Source: Bisporella sp. PMI_857 (lineage: Eukaryota; Ascomycota; Leotiomycetes; Helotiales; Helotiaceae). From it: a stretch of DNA of 64,000 nt. The notes under the pieces were generated by a model that made no database searches, was not told where the DNA came from, and saw only the letters and a list, made by a program, of their open reading frames with translations. This document shows, in pieces, positions 22,470 to 35,641 of this stretch. Each line of letters opens with the position of its first letter. The stretch's first letter is position 1. The position numbers and the translations under genes were made by a program. The DNA is taken from NCBI GenBank assembly GCA_021307315.1, contig JAJSPD010000004.1, positions 496,001 to 560,000 on the forward strand, written 5' to 3'.

Positions 22470-24230
22470 ATGTGCGGTATCCTCGGCCTCATCCTTGGTG
22501 ATATCCACGACCTCACTTCCACTTTTGCAGCAGCCGACCTGCACGATGCTCTATACTATCTCCAGCATCGAGGGCAAGATGCATGCGGTATTGCCACTTC
22601 TGCAGGCGGAAGGATTTATCAGTGTAAGGGTAATGGAATGGCTGCCAAGGTCTTCCATGATGGATCACGCGTCCAAGATCTTCCAGGTTTTATGGGCCTA
22701 GGCCATTTAAGATACCCTACTGCCGGTAGCAGTGCCAGTGCGGAAGCTCAACCCTTCTACGTCAACAGTCCGTATGGGATAACTCTCGCCCATAACGGTA
22801 ATTTGATCAACGCGGACGAGCTTCGGAAGTACCTTGATGTGGAAGCGCATCGACATGTCAACACAGATAGCGACAGCGAGGTGATGCTGAATATCTTTGC
22901 AAGCGAACTCAACGAGACTGGAAAGCGCCGTATTGATGAGGAAGATATCTTCAACAGCTTACAAAGAATGTATGAACGATGCAAAGGCGCATGGGCTTGC
23001 ACCGCAATGATAGCTGGATTTGGTATACTTGGTTTCCGCGATTGTTACGGGATTCGTCCATTAATTCTGGGTTCTCGGCCTTCTGGCACGATGGAAGGTG
23101 CCGTAGACTATATGATGGCATCCGAGTCGATCGCATTGCGTCAACTTGGCTTTGAAAACTTCGTTGACATTCTTCCAGGACAAGCTGTTTTCATTGAGAA
23201 GGGCAAAAACCCTGTTTTCCGTCAAGTCGCAACTCAGCTAGCTTATTCCCCTGATATTTTCGAATATGTATATTTCGCTCGACCAGATACTATCATTGAT
23301 GGCATCAGCGTCCACCGGAGTCGATTGAATATGGGATATAGATTGGCAGATAAAATTGTTGAGCTTCTTGATCCTGAACTGGTCAGAACCATTGACGTTG
23401 TCATTCCCCTTCCTGAAACGGCAAATACCTCGGCAGCTACTGTAGCTGAACGTTTGAAGATCCCTATCTCTCACGCCTTCGTGAAAAACCGTTATGTTTT
23501 CCGAACGTTCATCATGCCAGGTCAATCAGCTCGCCAGAAGTCTGTACGAAGAAAACTTAGTACTATAGACACCGAATTTGCCGGCCGAACGGTCTTACTT
23601 ATTGACGACAGCATTGTTCGTGGGACAACGAGCAGAGAAATTGTCAGTATGGCCAGAGAAGCTGGCGCAAAAAAAGTCATCGTTGCGTCGTGCTCTCCGC
23701 CGATCACCCATCCACACATTTATGGCATAGACCTAGCATCGCCTCACGAGCTTGTAGCACATAATAGAGACAGGTTTGGGATCGCAAAGCACATTGGCGC
23801 AGATGAGGTTGTCTTTCAGTCACTTGATGATCTAAAAGCAGCTTGTGCGGTGCTTTCACCTCGAGATCCGAAGGCACAGGAATTCGAAGTCGGAGTCTTC
23901 TGTGGGAAGTACGTCACACCTGTCCGCGATGACTACTTCGATCATCTCGAACGCATTCGTGGGGAGAGCAGAAAACAGAAGGTTCTGGAGAGTGCCAAAG
24001 AGGCTGTGTTGCATGGCCTGGCTGGCGAGCAAGAGCTAGAGCTCATCAAGCATGGTGCTGTTGTGGATGCTAGTGGCCGAGTGGTCCCTGAGACAAATGG
24101 CAAGCCTTCCATTGGGGATGCAAAAGGCCATACAAGACGTAAACGCGAAAGAGAAGAAGCAGAGTCCCCATCTGTAAGGGATCGGAAGGACATCAGTTTA
24201 CATAATTGGGCCGATGAGCCACGTGAATAG
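22470..24230 (+). CDS. ade4: Amidophosphoribosyltransferase (first step of de novo purine synthesis)
   Basis: Single exon, 586 residues. The protein starts MCGILGLIL, so the initiator Met is removed to expose the Ntn-hydrolase nucleophile Cys1; this decides the start against an upstream in-frame ATG at 22410. The glutaminase domain has [24 protein letters not shown] and AHNGNLIN. The phosphoribosyltransferase half has [33 protein letters not shown] and the PRPP motif [18 protein letters not shown], then [15 protein letters not shown]. It makes 5-phosphoribosylamine from PRPP and glutamine in the cytosol. The C-terminal about 70 residues are charged and variable. Confidence 0.97.
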   Translation: MCGILGLILGDIHDLTSTFAAADLHDALYYLQHRGQDACGIATSAGGRIYQCKGNGMAAKVFHDGSRVQDLPGFMGLGHLRYPTAGSSASAEAQPFYVNSPYGITLAHNGNLINADELRKYLDVEAHRHVNTDSDSEVMLNIFASELNETGKRRIDEEDIFNSLQRMYERCKGAWACTAMIAGFGILGFRDCYGIRPLILGSRPSGTMEGAVDYMMASESIALRQLGFENFVDILPGQAVFIEKGKNPVFRQVATQLAYSPDIFEYVYFARPDTIIDGISVHRSRLNMGYRLADKIVELLDPELVRTIDVVIPLPETANTSAATVAERLKIPISHAFVKNRYVFRTFIMPGQSARQKSVRRKLSTIDTEFAGRTVLLIDDSIVRGTTSREIVSMAREAGAKKVIVASCSPPITHPHIYGIDLASPHELVAHNRDRFGIAKHIGADEVVFQSLDDLKAACAVLSPRDPKAQEFEVGVFCGKYVTPVRDDYFDHLERIRGESRKQKVLESAKEAVLHGLAGEQELELIKHGAVVDASGRVVPETNGKPSIGDAKGHTRRKREREEAESPSVRDRKDISLHNWADEPRE

Positions 24231-25068
24231 ATAAAATGTATGGGCTATATATCTCTGGCGTTCGGTATCGCATCGCACTTGTGGGGCTCGTGGGACGTCA
24301 TGTATCAAGTTCATAGACTAAGGGCTAGAGAAAAGTTTATGTATCTCGCGGTGCACACAGCATGTTCCCTAGTCCATTGTTCAGATCTGAGCTTATGAGT
24401 GCCCTCCAGCTTTAATAAGCTATTGCTCACGTAGTGCCATGTTATTCCCATCGGACTATATCTTTTAACCTGAACTCTTGCTTGTGCTTTCAACCTTTCT
24501 TACAAAACAAATCACTCACTATCCTCATTTTGATAGGAGAAGACTATCACATATTGGTTGAAATCGATATAAGTTGGAGAAGAAGCCACCTGGCGGCTTT
24601 TCAGCGAACCACAGCTGCGGAGCTCAAATACGTGTGAGTATATTATTATCGGAGGATTTTCGAGTATTGAAAATATTCGAGCCGTCACTAGTCGATATAA
24701 TATGGGGTAAATGTAGTGAAGTTCGGACATCAATTCAAGCAATCGCCCCTAGGATTGGCCAAAGTATTCCTGGAAGCCTCAGGAATTGTTCTGAGAACAC
24801 AGAATCTGGCCTACCACTCTTTCATTTCGACGCTTTCTGCATGGTGATATTCCTAATAGCTACTATGCTTCGAATGAGTCGCACTGCTCCGTCGCACCGC
24901 CGAGAGTGGGGAACGCATGGGTTGAACTTCTGATAGATCTGTCTTCTATGCTTCTTGATCGATTTTTATATACCTGGGCTAAATAAATGAGAAAAGAAAT
25001 AGCATAGTCTTCTCTTTTTCATCGTCCTCATTTGGCTTACGTAGAGATTCTAGCCTCTATCTCAAGCC
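24231..25068. other. Intergenic, no gene recognised
   Basis: ade4 3' flank and amidase 5' flank. A few short open frames without protein-like sequence. Confidence 0.6.
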
Positions 25069-26605
25069 ATGTCCGATTTATACCGTCTTACAGCATGTCA
25101 AGCGCTTCAGCTTCTAAAAAGAGGTGACCTTTCAGTTGAGGACTATGCAAAATCTCTACTTTCACACATCAAAGAAAGAGATGCCGTGGTAAAAGCGTGG
25201 GCATACCTCGATCCAGTATATGTCCTCCAACAAGCAAGGCAGCTGGACGAGATACCACCAGAAAAGAGAGGACTCCTTCATGGCTTGCCAATTGGGGTGA
25301 AAGATATTATTCTCACAAAAGGTACACCCAATATCTACCATTTCGAGGGTTCAATGACTAAACATTATTGAACAGGCATGCCAACTGGTCATAATTCTGA
25401 TATCTATCGGGATGATCCAGCGGGCCACATAGATGCCGCCGCCATTATCACACTCCGTCATGCAGGCGCACTCATTTTTGGTAAGACAACGACTACGGAA
25501 TTCGCAGCAATTGCAGAAGGCGGAGGTCCGTCAACCAATCCACATGATCCGACAAGAACTCCTGGTGGTTCATCGTCTGGATCAGGTGCTGCGGTTGGCG
25601 ATTACCAAGTCCCTATCGCGCTTGGAACTCAGACTGGTGGAAGCACTATTCGCCCGGGATCGTTCAATGGTATATACGCCTTCAAAGTAAGTCTCATTGT
25701 TTATATCTCCTTTAGGTGTTCTGATCGTAGAACAGCCAACATGGGGTGCCATCTCGAGAGAAGGACTCACACAGTTCTCGATGACGTGTGACACATTAGG
25801 TCTTTACGCCCGCTCTTCTGAAGATCTCGAACTTCTGGCTAGTGTATTTCAGCTTGTGGATGATGAACCAGTCTCTACCTCACCCTTTGGATTAAAAACT
25901 GCGAAGATTGCATTCTGCAAGACTCACGTATGGCCAAAAGCGGGACTTGGTACCAAGGCAGCATGGGCGAAAGCACAAGATTTATTAAAAGAGCAAGGTG
26001 CATGTGTGGAAGATATTGATCTCCCCAAAGACTTTGATAACATCACGAAATGGCATGCTAATGTGCTTGCTGGAGAGGGAAGAGCAAGTTTCCTGGGCAG
26101 TGAGTATTCACCAATGGTTTGCGCTTTGTCAACGTATCACTAACTTTGGAATGCAGATTACTTGCTTGCGAAAGAGAAGATGCATCCAAAAATAACTTGT
26201 CATGTAGAAAATGAGTCGAAGCTGACTCGTAAAGCCCAACTTGAGGCGTACGATGGCTGTGCTAGGCTCCGTCCTGTGTGGGACGAAATCGCAAGTCAAT
26301 ACGATGCTGTCATCACACCTAGTGTTGTGGATGAAGCGCCTGTAGGGATAGACCATACAGGGGATGCCGTAAGTTGATGCGCTCTTCAGAAGGTGTCTTC
26401 CTGACGATTCTAGTCTTTCTGTTCAATGTGGACGATCCTTCAAGCTCCTGCTATGAATCTACCTGGATTTGCAGGAGAGAATGACCTCCCCATTGGGTTG
26501 ACGCTTGTGGGTCCCAGATACCACGACCTTCATGTGCTGCATGCTGGGAAAGCTATTGGAGAAGTCTTTGAGGCGAAAGGAGGATTCAAGTCAAAGATTC
26601 TATGA
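25069..26605 (+). CDS. Amidase-signature family hydrolase
   Basis: Five exons (25069-25321, 25376-25686, 25736-26099, 26157-26368, 26414-26605) give 443 residues. The amidase-signature triad is visible: the lysine in LPIGVKDII, and the two serines in the Gly/Ser-rich block RTPGGSSSGSGAA and GTQTGGSTIRPGSFNG. FKPTWGAISREGL and a C-terminal WTILQAPAMNLPGF...NDLPIGLTLVGPRYHD complete it. The family includes acetamidases, fatty-acid amide hydrolases and GatA. The short length and sequence type (Leu-rich N-terminus, GEGRASFLGNYLLAKE) suggest a cytosolic small-molecule amidase and not mitochondrial GatA. The substrate is unknown. The third exon must begin at CCAACATGG to restore the FKPTxGAISREG motif. 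Confidence 0.88.
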
Positions 26606-28392
26606 CATTGGGAAGAACTATGAATGGTCAGAGAAAGTAGGTCTGGAGTTTTGGCATCAAATTCACAGGGTGCGTGTTTCACAAAAACCATAAAGAACAA
26701 GTATTGCCTACTTCTCATCGTATCTAGCGATGATTGATGCTATGTATAGCAAGACCTCTTCCTATTGATTCTCTAGTGCCTCAATCAAGCTATATGTTTC
26801 AAATTTCTTCTTAGGAATTAGTAATAGCATCAATAAAGTGATTGAAGCGACTGAAGTCTTCGAAGTATTAGTGACTAAATCCTTTATGTAAAAGCATCCT
26901 TCTTCCCTGGCTGGAGGCGATCCAATGACCATCGTCTCCGGGATGTTTGCGGCCTATTTAGATATAGATGTATGGGAGTGCCACTAGAAAATACATTGTT
27001 GACTCTTCTACGCCATTAGATAGTAGTAGTTTCCTAGTGTGAGAGTCCTTTCAGGTATCAAAGTTTATTTTATACACCTAGATCAGACCTTCCCATGGTT
27101 TGGAAATCCTTGGTCATCAGAGTGTTTTCCCAGTGAGATGATCTGGAGAATTTCCAAGTATTCGGTTCGGGTAGGAACGACCCATGTGGCTGGGACTGGA
27201 CCTGCATAAGGCCTGTGCGCACCTAGTTCCTTCCACCCCATAACACATTCGTCATGGCCTGTCTTCACTTCCTTCATCACTTCTCTCCCCTTAACCTTTC
27301 ACTCACATCAACAACAAAATCCACAACACAGATGAATCAAAGGCTTACTGCGCCGGGGGAATAATTGCCGCACACAGTTAGACCTGTATTATTACTTTGT
27401 TACAAAATTATAGTCATCTGTGGTCACTGCAACAATTCTCGTGTATGTTCACTCACTGATCTTGTCTCCGTTTAGCACCCCTTCTTCTTCTACAACGACA
27501 CACCTTGGTCTCTTGCTCGCCATTTTACGCAACCTTTGTCTATTCTCAATTAGATTGGACTTCCTGTATAGACGTCCCAAAATATCTGCATCTTTTCTCT
27601 GAGTCATATGAACGCCACAGAACGCCTCCAGACGCCTCCAGACGCCCACTCAATACAATTGGAGACTACCCAACACCTTCTTATATCTACTCGTCAATCC
27701 CAGATAGACAAATCGCTACCAATATATCCTTCTCAGATATGCTTACTATTCTCTCCAACTGAACTTACTACTTAATAAGATCAACTATGAGGCAGGAGTA
27801 TATCTGCCATCAGTCCGGTTTTCATAAACAATTCTGATTCCAATATATACTCGTATGCTTGAAGCACCGAATGAAATAAGAGTTTCAGAACAGTCTTCCA
27901 CGACCTTTCCTGTTGTAAGTTTTCATTCATTGGTTTTTTTTTTGGAATCTATGGAAATCTGTAGTACATGTATGCATACATGAGAGTTCTTGTTGTTTCG
28001 TTCTACCGTTACTTAAGAAGCTTAACCAGCCGTATAGCTCTTTGGAACCAGGTTTAAAGCTGGGATCATTGAGGTTCTTGGTCACTCCTGGCGCAGCTAG
28101 GCATCAGTGATAACTTGTGACTCAATATATATATAGACCATTTTGATTGATCTATCAGACCGATTTTCTGACCATCGTACAGGTTGTAAGCACTTGCTTT
28201 GGTGGTTGAGACATCTGACTGTCATTCGTAACATTAGTATTTGCACATCTCGTACTTTCAACGGCCTAGGGTATATCGCGCACTTACCTATAAGACGACA
28301 AAAGCGATTAAAGTAGTCGAAGAGGCCAGCCAAAGCCACAACTGGAGCCTCGGTGTGATTGAGATATTCAAATATAATTGGGCAAGAGGAGA
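26606..28392. other. Intergenic, no firm gene
   Basis: 1.8 kb AT-rich stretch. A 65-codon minus-strand frame at 27083-27280 and plus-strand frames near 27420-27770 lack any family resemblance. A T-run lies near 27930 and a short TA run near 28125. Confidence 0.5.
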
Positions 28393-30236
28393 ATGACGAA
28401 AATGGGTCGAGTTACTCGGGCTACTACTAGAGCTTTAGTGAAGCAAGAAGCTGAGATCATTACTACCACTACTTTATCATCTCCTCCAGCTGCCCCTATC
28501 AAGAAAGAAACAATCAAATCTGACGAAGAAGCTATTTTGCCAGTTGAGATTGACGAAAGTGCTCCTAATGCAAAGAGACACAATGTGGCTTCTCAGAAGA
28601 GAAAGATGAAACCGGAACCAGTCTCTGGTGGATGGGATGTTCTTCCTCATGGAATGGGGAAAAAGGGTGACCTACTTGAGGAGAATAAGATCGGTGTAGA
28701 TCTTCCTGTTGCTATAGATGTGGATCCAGGAACGGCTTCTAAGAAGAAGCGGCCCTGCCGTAAACCAAAAGTCGAAACTTCTCAGGATGTTGTTGAAACG
28801 GCCAGCGGGCTCAGAAGTGTCACTGAGAGCCTCCCAAAGTCTGCCCGGAAGAAGAAGCATCCATATGGATTAACTCCAGGTGATTCGCCTTTCCCGAATC
28901 AAATAAAGCCAACTCCGCAGGATTGTGAAGAGGTATGTGTGCGGTGTTTATATCCCGGGTGCTTAGGTAATTATGGATAACTGTCAGAGTTTACAATGTA
29001 TAAAAAGGTTGAATATATCATGGTCCATCCAATTACCTCAAGCACCAAGCGGCTTCGGTAAGGCTGTTTAGACGTGTCGTAATGATTTAACAAATCGTGT
29101 CGGACTTGTTCGATTTTTACTTTTCTATCTGATCGAGCACGCTCAAACTCATTACCCAGTCTAGTCATTGAGAGGCGGCTTTGCTTACGTTGGCTAATAT
29201 AAAGATTTCAGGTCACACGACTTTTGTCTGCGCTTCATGGCGAGGTTAAGCCACCCGATGTTATTCCACCTCCATCCATGGAAGTTGCAGGCTGTGGCGA
29301 AGTCCCTGATTTGCTCGACGCCATACTCAGAACGCTTCTAAGCGCATCAACTACGGCCAATAATGCTAACATGTCCCTCAAAGGTTAGCATTCACCGTCT
29401 GAGCTACTGCTATTTGGGATTCATACTAATGATTTCTAGGACTCAAAGAGACGTTTGGTTTGCGAGAGTCTGGTAAGGGGGAAGGAAGCATTAAATGGGA
29501 AGCCGTTCGAGAAGCAGATCTGGCCACAGTCGTGAAGTCAATTGAGAAAGGTGGTCTTGCACAAACGAAGGGAAAGCGAATCAAAGAGATCTTAGAGATC
29601 ATTTACCAGCAAAATTCAAGCCGTCGGGATAAACTTATTGAGGAAAGGCAAATTGAAGCCACTTCAGATGGTAAGCCAAAGGAAGCTCTAGCAAAGAAGG
29701 ATTTGGAAATCGCCATGATAGACCAGAACCTACTTTCTATGGACTTTGTTTTTGAGCTCACAACGGACGAAGCCATGGATGAGATGATAAAGCTACCAGG
29801 GATTGGTGTCAAGACAGCTTCTTGTGTGATCCTATTTTGCATGAAACGTCCTAGTTTTGCTGTGGACACACACGTCTGGCGTCACTGCAAGTGGCTAGGA
29901 TGGGTCCCGCCGACAGCTACTCGAGATCAGACTTTCAGCCATTGCGAGGTTCGCATACCCGATCATTTGAAATACCCTCTTCATCAACTTTTTTTGCGAC
30001 ATGGCAAAACCTGTGGACGTTGTAGGGGTGCTACTTCTGCTGGGACTGAGGAGTGGAATAATACAATCTGCCCCATCGATCATCTTGTCAACCGTACAGG
30101 AGCGAGAAAAATGGGCCATGGTCTACCTAAGGGAAGGAAAGCAAAGTCGGCCAGTACCTCAAAGAAGCGCAAGAGAGATGAGGACACAGAGGAGAGCGAA
30201 CTAGAGGAACCAGAACTTGAAGAAGATGATGAATAG
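28393..30236 (+). CDS. HhH-GPD DNA glycosylase (endonuclease III-like)
   Basis: Exons 28393-28932, 29212-29383 and 29440-30236 give 502 residues. The first about 180 residues are basic and low complexity, probably nuclear targeting. The glycosylase domain begins LLSALHGEVKPP and includes DAILRTLLSASTTANNANMSLKGL, the hairpin MIKLPGIGVKTASCVILFCM with the Lys of bifunctional enzymes, and the catalytic Asp in FAVDTHVWRHCKWLGW. The family excises damaged or mispaired bases. The standard CX6CX2CX5C iron-sulphur loop of endonuclease III is not present; instead there is HGKTCGRC followed about 15 residues later by CP. The C-terminus is a Lys-rich then Glu-rich tail. The first intron (279 nt) is long for this genome. 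Confidence 0.88.
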
Positions 30237-30752
30237 CTTCCTGTGGTGTATTCTTAGGGACGGATTACGTATGGGATGGTGTTTTTGCACATGTCAATAT
30301 GGCATAGCGTTGATTTGGGCAAATATTAACTATGCGCTATCTTCATATATCATTAGCTCGATCAATATAGTCATAACATGCCATCCAAGGAGGTAAACTC
30401 TAAATCAAGAAACTTTACCTTGCCATTTGCTTGCGTTGTGAGGGCCGATCTCGAACAATCCATAAAATAAGGTTCGGATATATATCCTGCTCCTGCCGAA
30501 ATTTTCATCCGTTCCGTGATTACCGGACCGCATATCCGCAGCGCTAGCAGGGATTGAGGTTATTTTCCGGGCTGAAGAACAAACATCAGTTTATGTCCTT
30601 AAGGGGCAATAATATCTCGAAGCACTGGCGATTGGTCTTGTCCTGCCGTTCGGGAAGAGCATAGAGGCGAATGTTAAGTTGAAGGGAGGACGCCGATATA
30701 GGACCTTGCTAGCAATTAAGTTTACTACAGCTCTTCCAAAGGATTTTTCAAA
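30237..30752. other. Intergenic, promoter of the aldehyde dehydrogenase gene
   Basis: About 0.5 kb between two tandem genes; nothing beyond short frames. Confidence 0.5.
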
Positions 30753-32692
30753 ATGAGGCCAGAAGAGGCTCGCTTGAACCCTGATGGCTTTCTAGCTGGA
30801 TGGTCGCAGAAGGAAATGTGAGCGCACTTGGTACCCTGCAGGTCACGATATGCTGACTGGTATAGTACGCGACTGATGTACACGCTGCTCGTGGTAGTCT
30901 CTGCATCTGTTGCGATTCTGGTTTGGTACTCCGTTCGCTTGGTTGAATGGTACGCAAGAGAGCCTGTCATCGATTATGAATTGGTAACACCAACCACACC
31001 GGACGAGAAGAAAATACTTGATAAACCGTCCATAAAGGTAGGAGGTGTAATGATGCAGTTGGGGCAAGAAGGAAGCTGATCTTTGACTAGGCCAGCGGTA
31101 CCACCGCTATTCAATGTTACGCTCCAGCCACTGGAGAATTTCTTGGGTTTGTAAATCCAGTCACGCCAGAAGGAATCGATCGCGCGATTGAGAAAACACA
31201 AGCTGCGCAGAAGAAATGGGCATACACCACCTTTTCTCAACGACGGCAAGTTCTACGATGTATACAGGCATTTATTCTGAAGAACCAGGACGAAATATGC
31301 CGAATTGCTTGCCTTGATTCCGGAAAAACCATGATTGATGCTACCCTTGGAGAGATCTTGGTCACAGTGGAAAAGCTAAGCTGGACTGTTCTCCATGGCG
31401 AGAAAGCTCTACGGCCAAGTCGCAGACCTACGAACTTTCTTATGGCATACAAAGCCAACCACGTGGAGTATGAACCTTTAGGAGTAGTAGCTGCCCTGGT
31501 GTCTTGGAACTATCCCCTACATAATCTCGTTGGACCGATGATCTCGGCAATTTTTGCGGGAAATGGCATAATTGTAAAAGCATCCGAGAACACTGCGTGG
31601 AGCGCAGCGTATTTCTCACTGATAGTCAAGGGTGCTCTACATGTTTGCGGTCATGATCCTAATCTCGTTCAAGCTGTAACTTGCTGGCCTCAGACTGCGA
31701 GTTACCTGACGTCGCATCCATCCATCTCTCATGTCACCTTCATTGGCAGTCGCCCTGTTGCAAAATTGGTCGCTGCCTCGGCCGCCAAATCACTCACTCC
31801 CGTCGTTGCTGAACTAGGTGGTAAAGATGCAGCTATCATTCTCGACTCCGCCAAGAAAGATCTTCCTCGCATTATAGAGATTCTTCTCCGAGGAACGTTT
31901 CAAGCGGCCGGACAAAACTGCATCGGCATCGAGCGTATCATAGCATTGCCCGAGGTATACGACCAGATTGTGAAAGCGCTGGAACCCCGTGTCCGTGCAT
32001 TGCGAGTCGGTTCTATTCTTGATGCTCCTAAAGACCAACAAGTTGATGTAGGCGCTATGATCTCGGATGTTTCCTTTGGTAGGCTTGAAAACCTCATCCA
32101 GCTTGCCGTGAAAGATGGAGCCCGTCTGCTTGTTGGAGGCTCCAGATTGCACCATCCGATCCATCGTTCCGGGCATTACTTCCAACCCACACTTCTGGTT
32201 GATGTGACTCAAGACATGGCCATTGCAAACGAGGAATGCTTCGGCCCGGTATGCACAGTAATGCGAGCTAGCACGCCAGATGAGGCGGTCACGATGGCCA
32301 ATGCCCCAAATTTCGGCTTAGGGGCCTCCGTATTTGGTTCTTGGGACTGGGCGATGCGAATCGTGGTCAAGAAACTGAAAACTGGCATGGTTGCAGTGAA
32401 CGACTTCGCGGCCTACTATGCTGTGCAATTGCCTTTTGGAGGCGTAGGTGGAAGCGGCTATGGACGGTTTGCTGGAGAGGAAGGTCTAAGAGGGTTGTGC
32501 AATATCAGATCCGTCTGTGATGATCGCTGGGGATGGGCAGGCATTCGAACAGCAATACCTGCGCAAATTCGCTATCCGATCCCGGAAACTGGAAGGGGTT
32601 ATAATTTCACAAAGGGGGTTGTAAATATTGGTTATGGAATTGGCCTGAAGGGCAGGCTAGAGGGCCTGAAAGGGATGTGGAAGAGTCGCTAA
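30753..32692 (+). CDS. msc7: Membrane-anchored aldehyde dehydrogenase (Msc7-like)
   Basis: Exons 30753-30817, 30866-31037 and 31091-32692 give 612 residues. The two small 5' exons encode a short start, then one hydrophobic helix (LMYTLLVVVSASVAILVWYS), a single N-terminal membrane anchor as in yeast Msc7. The catalytic domain follows: YAPATGEFLGFV, VSWNYPLHNL, the general-base Glu in VAELGGKDAAI, the nucleophile Cys in AAGQNCIGIERI, EECFGPVC, and the C-terminal PFGGVGGSGYGRFAGEEGLRG. It would oxidise an aldehyde with NAD(P)+ at a membrane, probably the ER; the substrate is unknown. The downstream gene is convergent, 239 bp away. Confidence 0.92.
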
Positions 32693-32931
32693 AGTTTTGG
32701 TTCCATGACAATAATAATTGATAATATCCACTTTGTAAATACAAAACACATACATACTCGTTACAGTTCCACGGCTTTGTGACACATTAGGAAAGACTAT
32801 TTCTTCACTCGCTTCAGGAACTTCACCTGTCTTAAAAGACGAAAGAATGAGCCATCGTGGGTCTCTTAGGATACTTGTTTCATAATTTGATTCCTCAACT
32901 TTATTATATGGGCAGGAAATCCTGGATCGGC

Positions 32932-35641
32932 TCAAGACGAATCTGTTTGAGCATCCTCAAAGATATCCTTCAAGTAGTCAAATGAACTAGCGATCCCCAT
33001 CCGTCCCCACTCATCCCACAACACCGCCGAGCGAGCATTGCGAATATCCTTACTAGAAGGAATAATAGAGGCCGCGCTGCCGGATCTCGAGCCTGTCCTC
33101 GCTTGATCTGATATGATAGGATCATATGACCCAGAAACAGCAGAGAACAAGCGAACAGCAAGATGCAGATACTGTGTGTAACCGGATTGCTGGAGCTTCT
33201 GTGCAAGAGCGTGATTAGAGCGCACGTTGACTAACGGGAAGTTTCCCAGCGCTATCAGGGCTTGCCTGACATAGCTTGATATGCATAAACTATAGAAGAC
33301 TGAGAGCCACCAGAGTTTCCTGTTGCGCATATTTTCCTTTTTGAACAAGACGCGTGATAGCTCATCGAGATAGAGATTTAAATGCATGTTGAGGTTCGCT
33401 ATGCATTTAGTCTGACACAGTGTGGGCTCGCAGACTTTGTGTACTGGCCTGTCGAGGTACCCGGATTGGTAGATTGGTATTGCTTCTAGACAGCTGCGAA
33501 GACAAATGAGCGATTGAGCAATCAATTGATCCTACAGATAGTAATTAGCAATATTATTCATGGATGATAGAACTGAATACCACTCACACTTGCTACTTGA
33601 CTCTGATATAGGGCGGCTAGCCGTGATAGTCGTATTAGATTCTCGTGAGACTTGCCACAGAAGGTTGAAGTATGCTGCCGGTCAGAGAGCTCCCACGCAA
33701 TTGCCAGAATACATTCGTTGAGGGGAATGAGCTCAGGTAAAGACTCAGGCTCAAGGGAGCAATACCGTGATCCCGGAAAACATTCAATCACTGCCAGTTG
33801 TTTGAACTTTGACAAAACCAATGGCGTCGGTTCCTTGACGTAATTGCTATTTGAAACAAGACTTCCTAGGACGACAAGTTCTCCCTCTCGCCTTTCGAGA
33901 TTGTCTTGAAGAAGTCTGTTGGCGTAGACGGCATGGCGAGGTTGGCTGTCTATGCATTGTAGACCCTCATCTCTGAGCGAGGAATATGTATGACCGGCGT
34001 CAATTGGGCATAGTACAACGGGTAGCATTCGCTCTTTGATTGAGCCACGCTTGCAGCCTATTCTCTGCCAGTGGTTGTTTTTACCATTGGTCTTTACGCT
34101 GCATAACTCACATGGAGTTTCGGTATCACACTATTTAATTTTTAGTTGGCAGTGATCACGAGCTTGGAAGATGAACATACCGTTTGCCTTGAGAATTTGC
34201 ACTTCCAGCATGCTCCAATTCTTCTCACAGCATTCATAGCGTTCCTACCTACAGCGCTCAAAGGTCCGCGGCGGCCAGACGTACCTGACAGTTGACTTTC
34301 GGAATAATTGGATCTTGAGTCGAAAATTATTTCTTGAAAACCTGAGCTGCCTTTGCTGGTTATACTCGATGTCCTGCCAGATGCGCTCTTGGGCTTATCC
34401 CGGCTACTCATTACAGAGAGCGATCTAGTCGCTGAAAGCATCGCCGGCTTGAATGATGCGAGGCTCGACGTTGTTGATAGACGTCGTGGTGCTACCGAAT
34501 TCAATGACTCCGATTGATTTCCGTATTGAGAAGAGAACGGGGCCCGGTGCCCAAGACTCCACAGAGAGCCGCTACCAAACTTCCCTAGCTGGGACTTTCT
34601 CTTAAAAAGCTGGATTCGACGACGGTCTCCCACCCCTGCATTTCTGTGGTCAAGGCCAATATGATGTGCCAGGGTACGAATGGTGCGCCTCTCATTTGCT
34701 GGGAGATTGACAGGCAAGTCTAAGATATCTCTTTTAGGATCATTCTTAAACATAGTCAGCTCGTGATAGATCTCTTTTGTTTTGGGATCGTTGAGATCAG
34801 AATGTCGCAGGTTTCTTGCATCATGAAGTTCTACTGTTGGGGGATGTCGTTTCCGTTTGTTGGAGTCGGCTTCTTCCTTTGCTCTCAAAGGTAATTCTTG
34901 TATCTGCTCAAATTTAAAATTTCTGCTGCTGAAGTCCATATTGCTCAAAGCATGATCACCTGATCCCCAGGTAGACGGCACAGTGCCAGAGGACTCTACA
35001 AGATGACTTCCATCCATGTTTTGATGTCCTGATTCAAACATGGACATATCTAATCCAGGAGGGCTACTATAAGGGGGAGAGGTGATAGGAACAAAGCTGG
35101 GAGAAACAGGATCATCCATCCAAGTACCGAAAGTTCTCTCGTTCCTGTTGGGATGAGCATTTGTCTGAGATATAATCTAGGTTCTGCATAATACATACTG
35201 GCCATCTACTGAGATCATACTAGACGATTCTGTTTCGTGGATAGAACTTCCCTGCAATGTGGTGGTAGGCGAAAGCATAGATATACCCCATTCTGTGGCT
35301 GGCTTTTGCGAACTGAGCGAGAGAGCCAAGGGGTTTACAGTGTCCTGGTTCTGGAACCCGCCAACTTGCGTACTACCTTGAATCGCTTGAGAAGCAGACT
35401 CTACGTAATTGAAGTCCATGAATTCGAAATCGTCAAGTGCTTCCTCCGACACAACTCGAGTAATCCTCACATTTCGGGTCGCCAATGAGTACTCATATTC
35501 AAGATCTAGATGATGAGCTAGGGATTGCAGTGTTCTCTGTAATGAGCTATCTGGGCTGTGCCACGTGATTTCTTCTCTATTTGGATCATTCTTGAAGACC
35601 ACGAGCTGGCCGTACAAGGCAAGATTCGAGACATCATTCAT
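32932..35641 (-). CDS. Putative transcription regulator: two R3H-like segments plus Zn2Cys6-like cluster
   Basis: Exons 35641-35210, 35164-34181, 34130-33588 and 33531-32932 give 852 residues. Residues about 10-60 (YGQLVVFKNDPNREE ... SLAHHLDLEYEYS) and about 270-330 (HELTMFKNDPKRD ... ERRTIRTLAHHIGLDHRNAG) are two copies of one module. The second keeps the RxxxH of an R3H nucleic-acid-binding fold; the first is degenerate. A Ser-rich stretch follows, then a cysteine cluster spliced across intron 2: CWKCKFSRQTC joined to DTETPCELC and later GCKRG. The spacing resembles the fungal Zn2Cys6-like ACWRCK family. The C-terminal half is helical. The 45-nt first intron is at the lower size limit; without it the zinc-cluster protein would start at 35119. 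Nuclear role inferred; target genes unknown. Confidence 0.78.

Noticed and set aside
27083..27280. 65-codon minus-strand frame in the 26.6-28.4 kb gap
   Set aside because: Short, no homology recalled, no supporting splice sites or neighbours.
31814..32212. 132-codon minus-strand frame
   Set aside because: Antisense shadow of the aldehyde dehydrogenase coding region.
35120..35176. Boundary between two separate minus-strand genes in the regulator region
   Set aside because: A phase-correct 45-nt intron joins the frames and the two parts carry related modules, so a single gene is preferred, though not proven.
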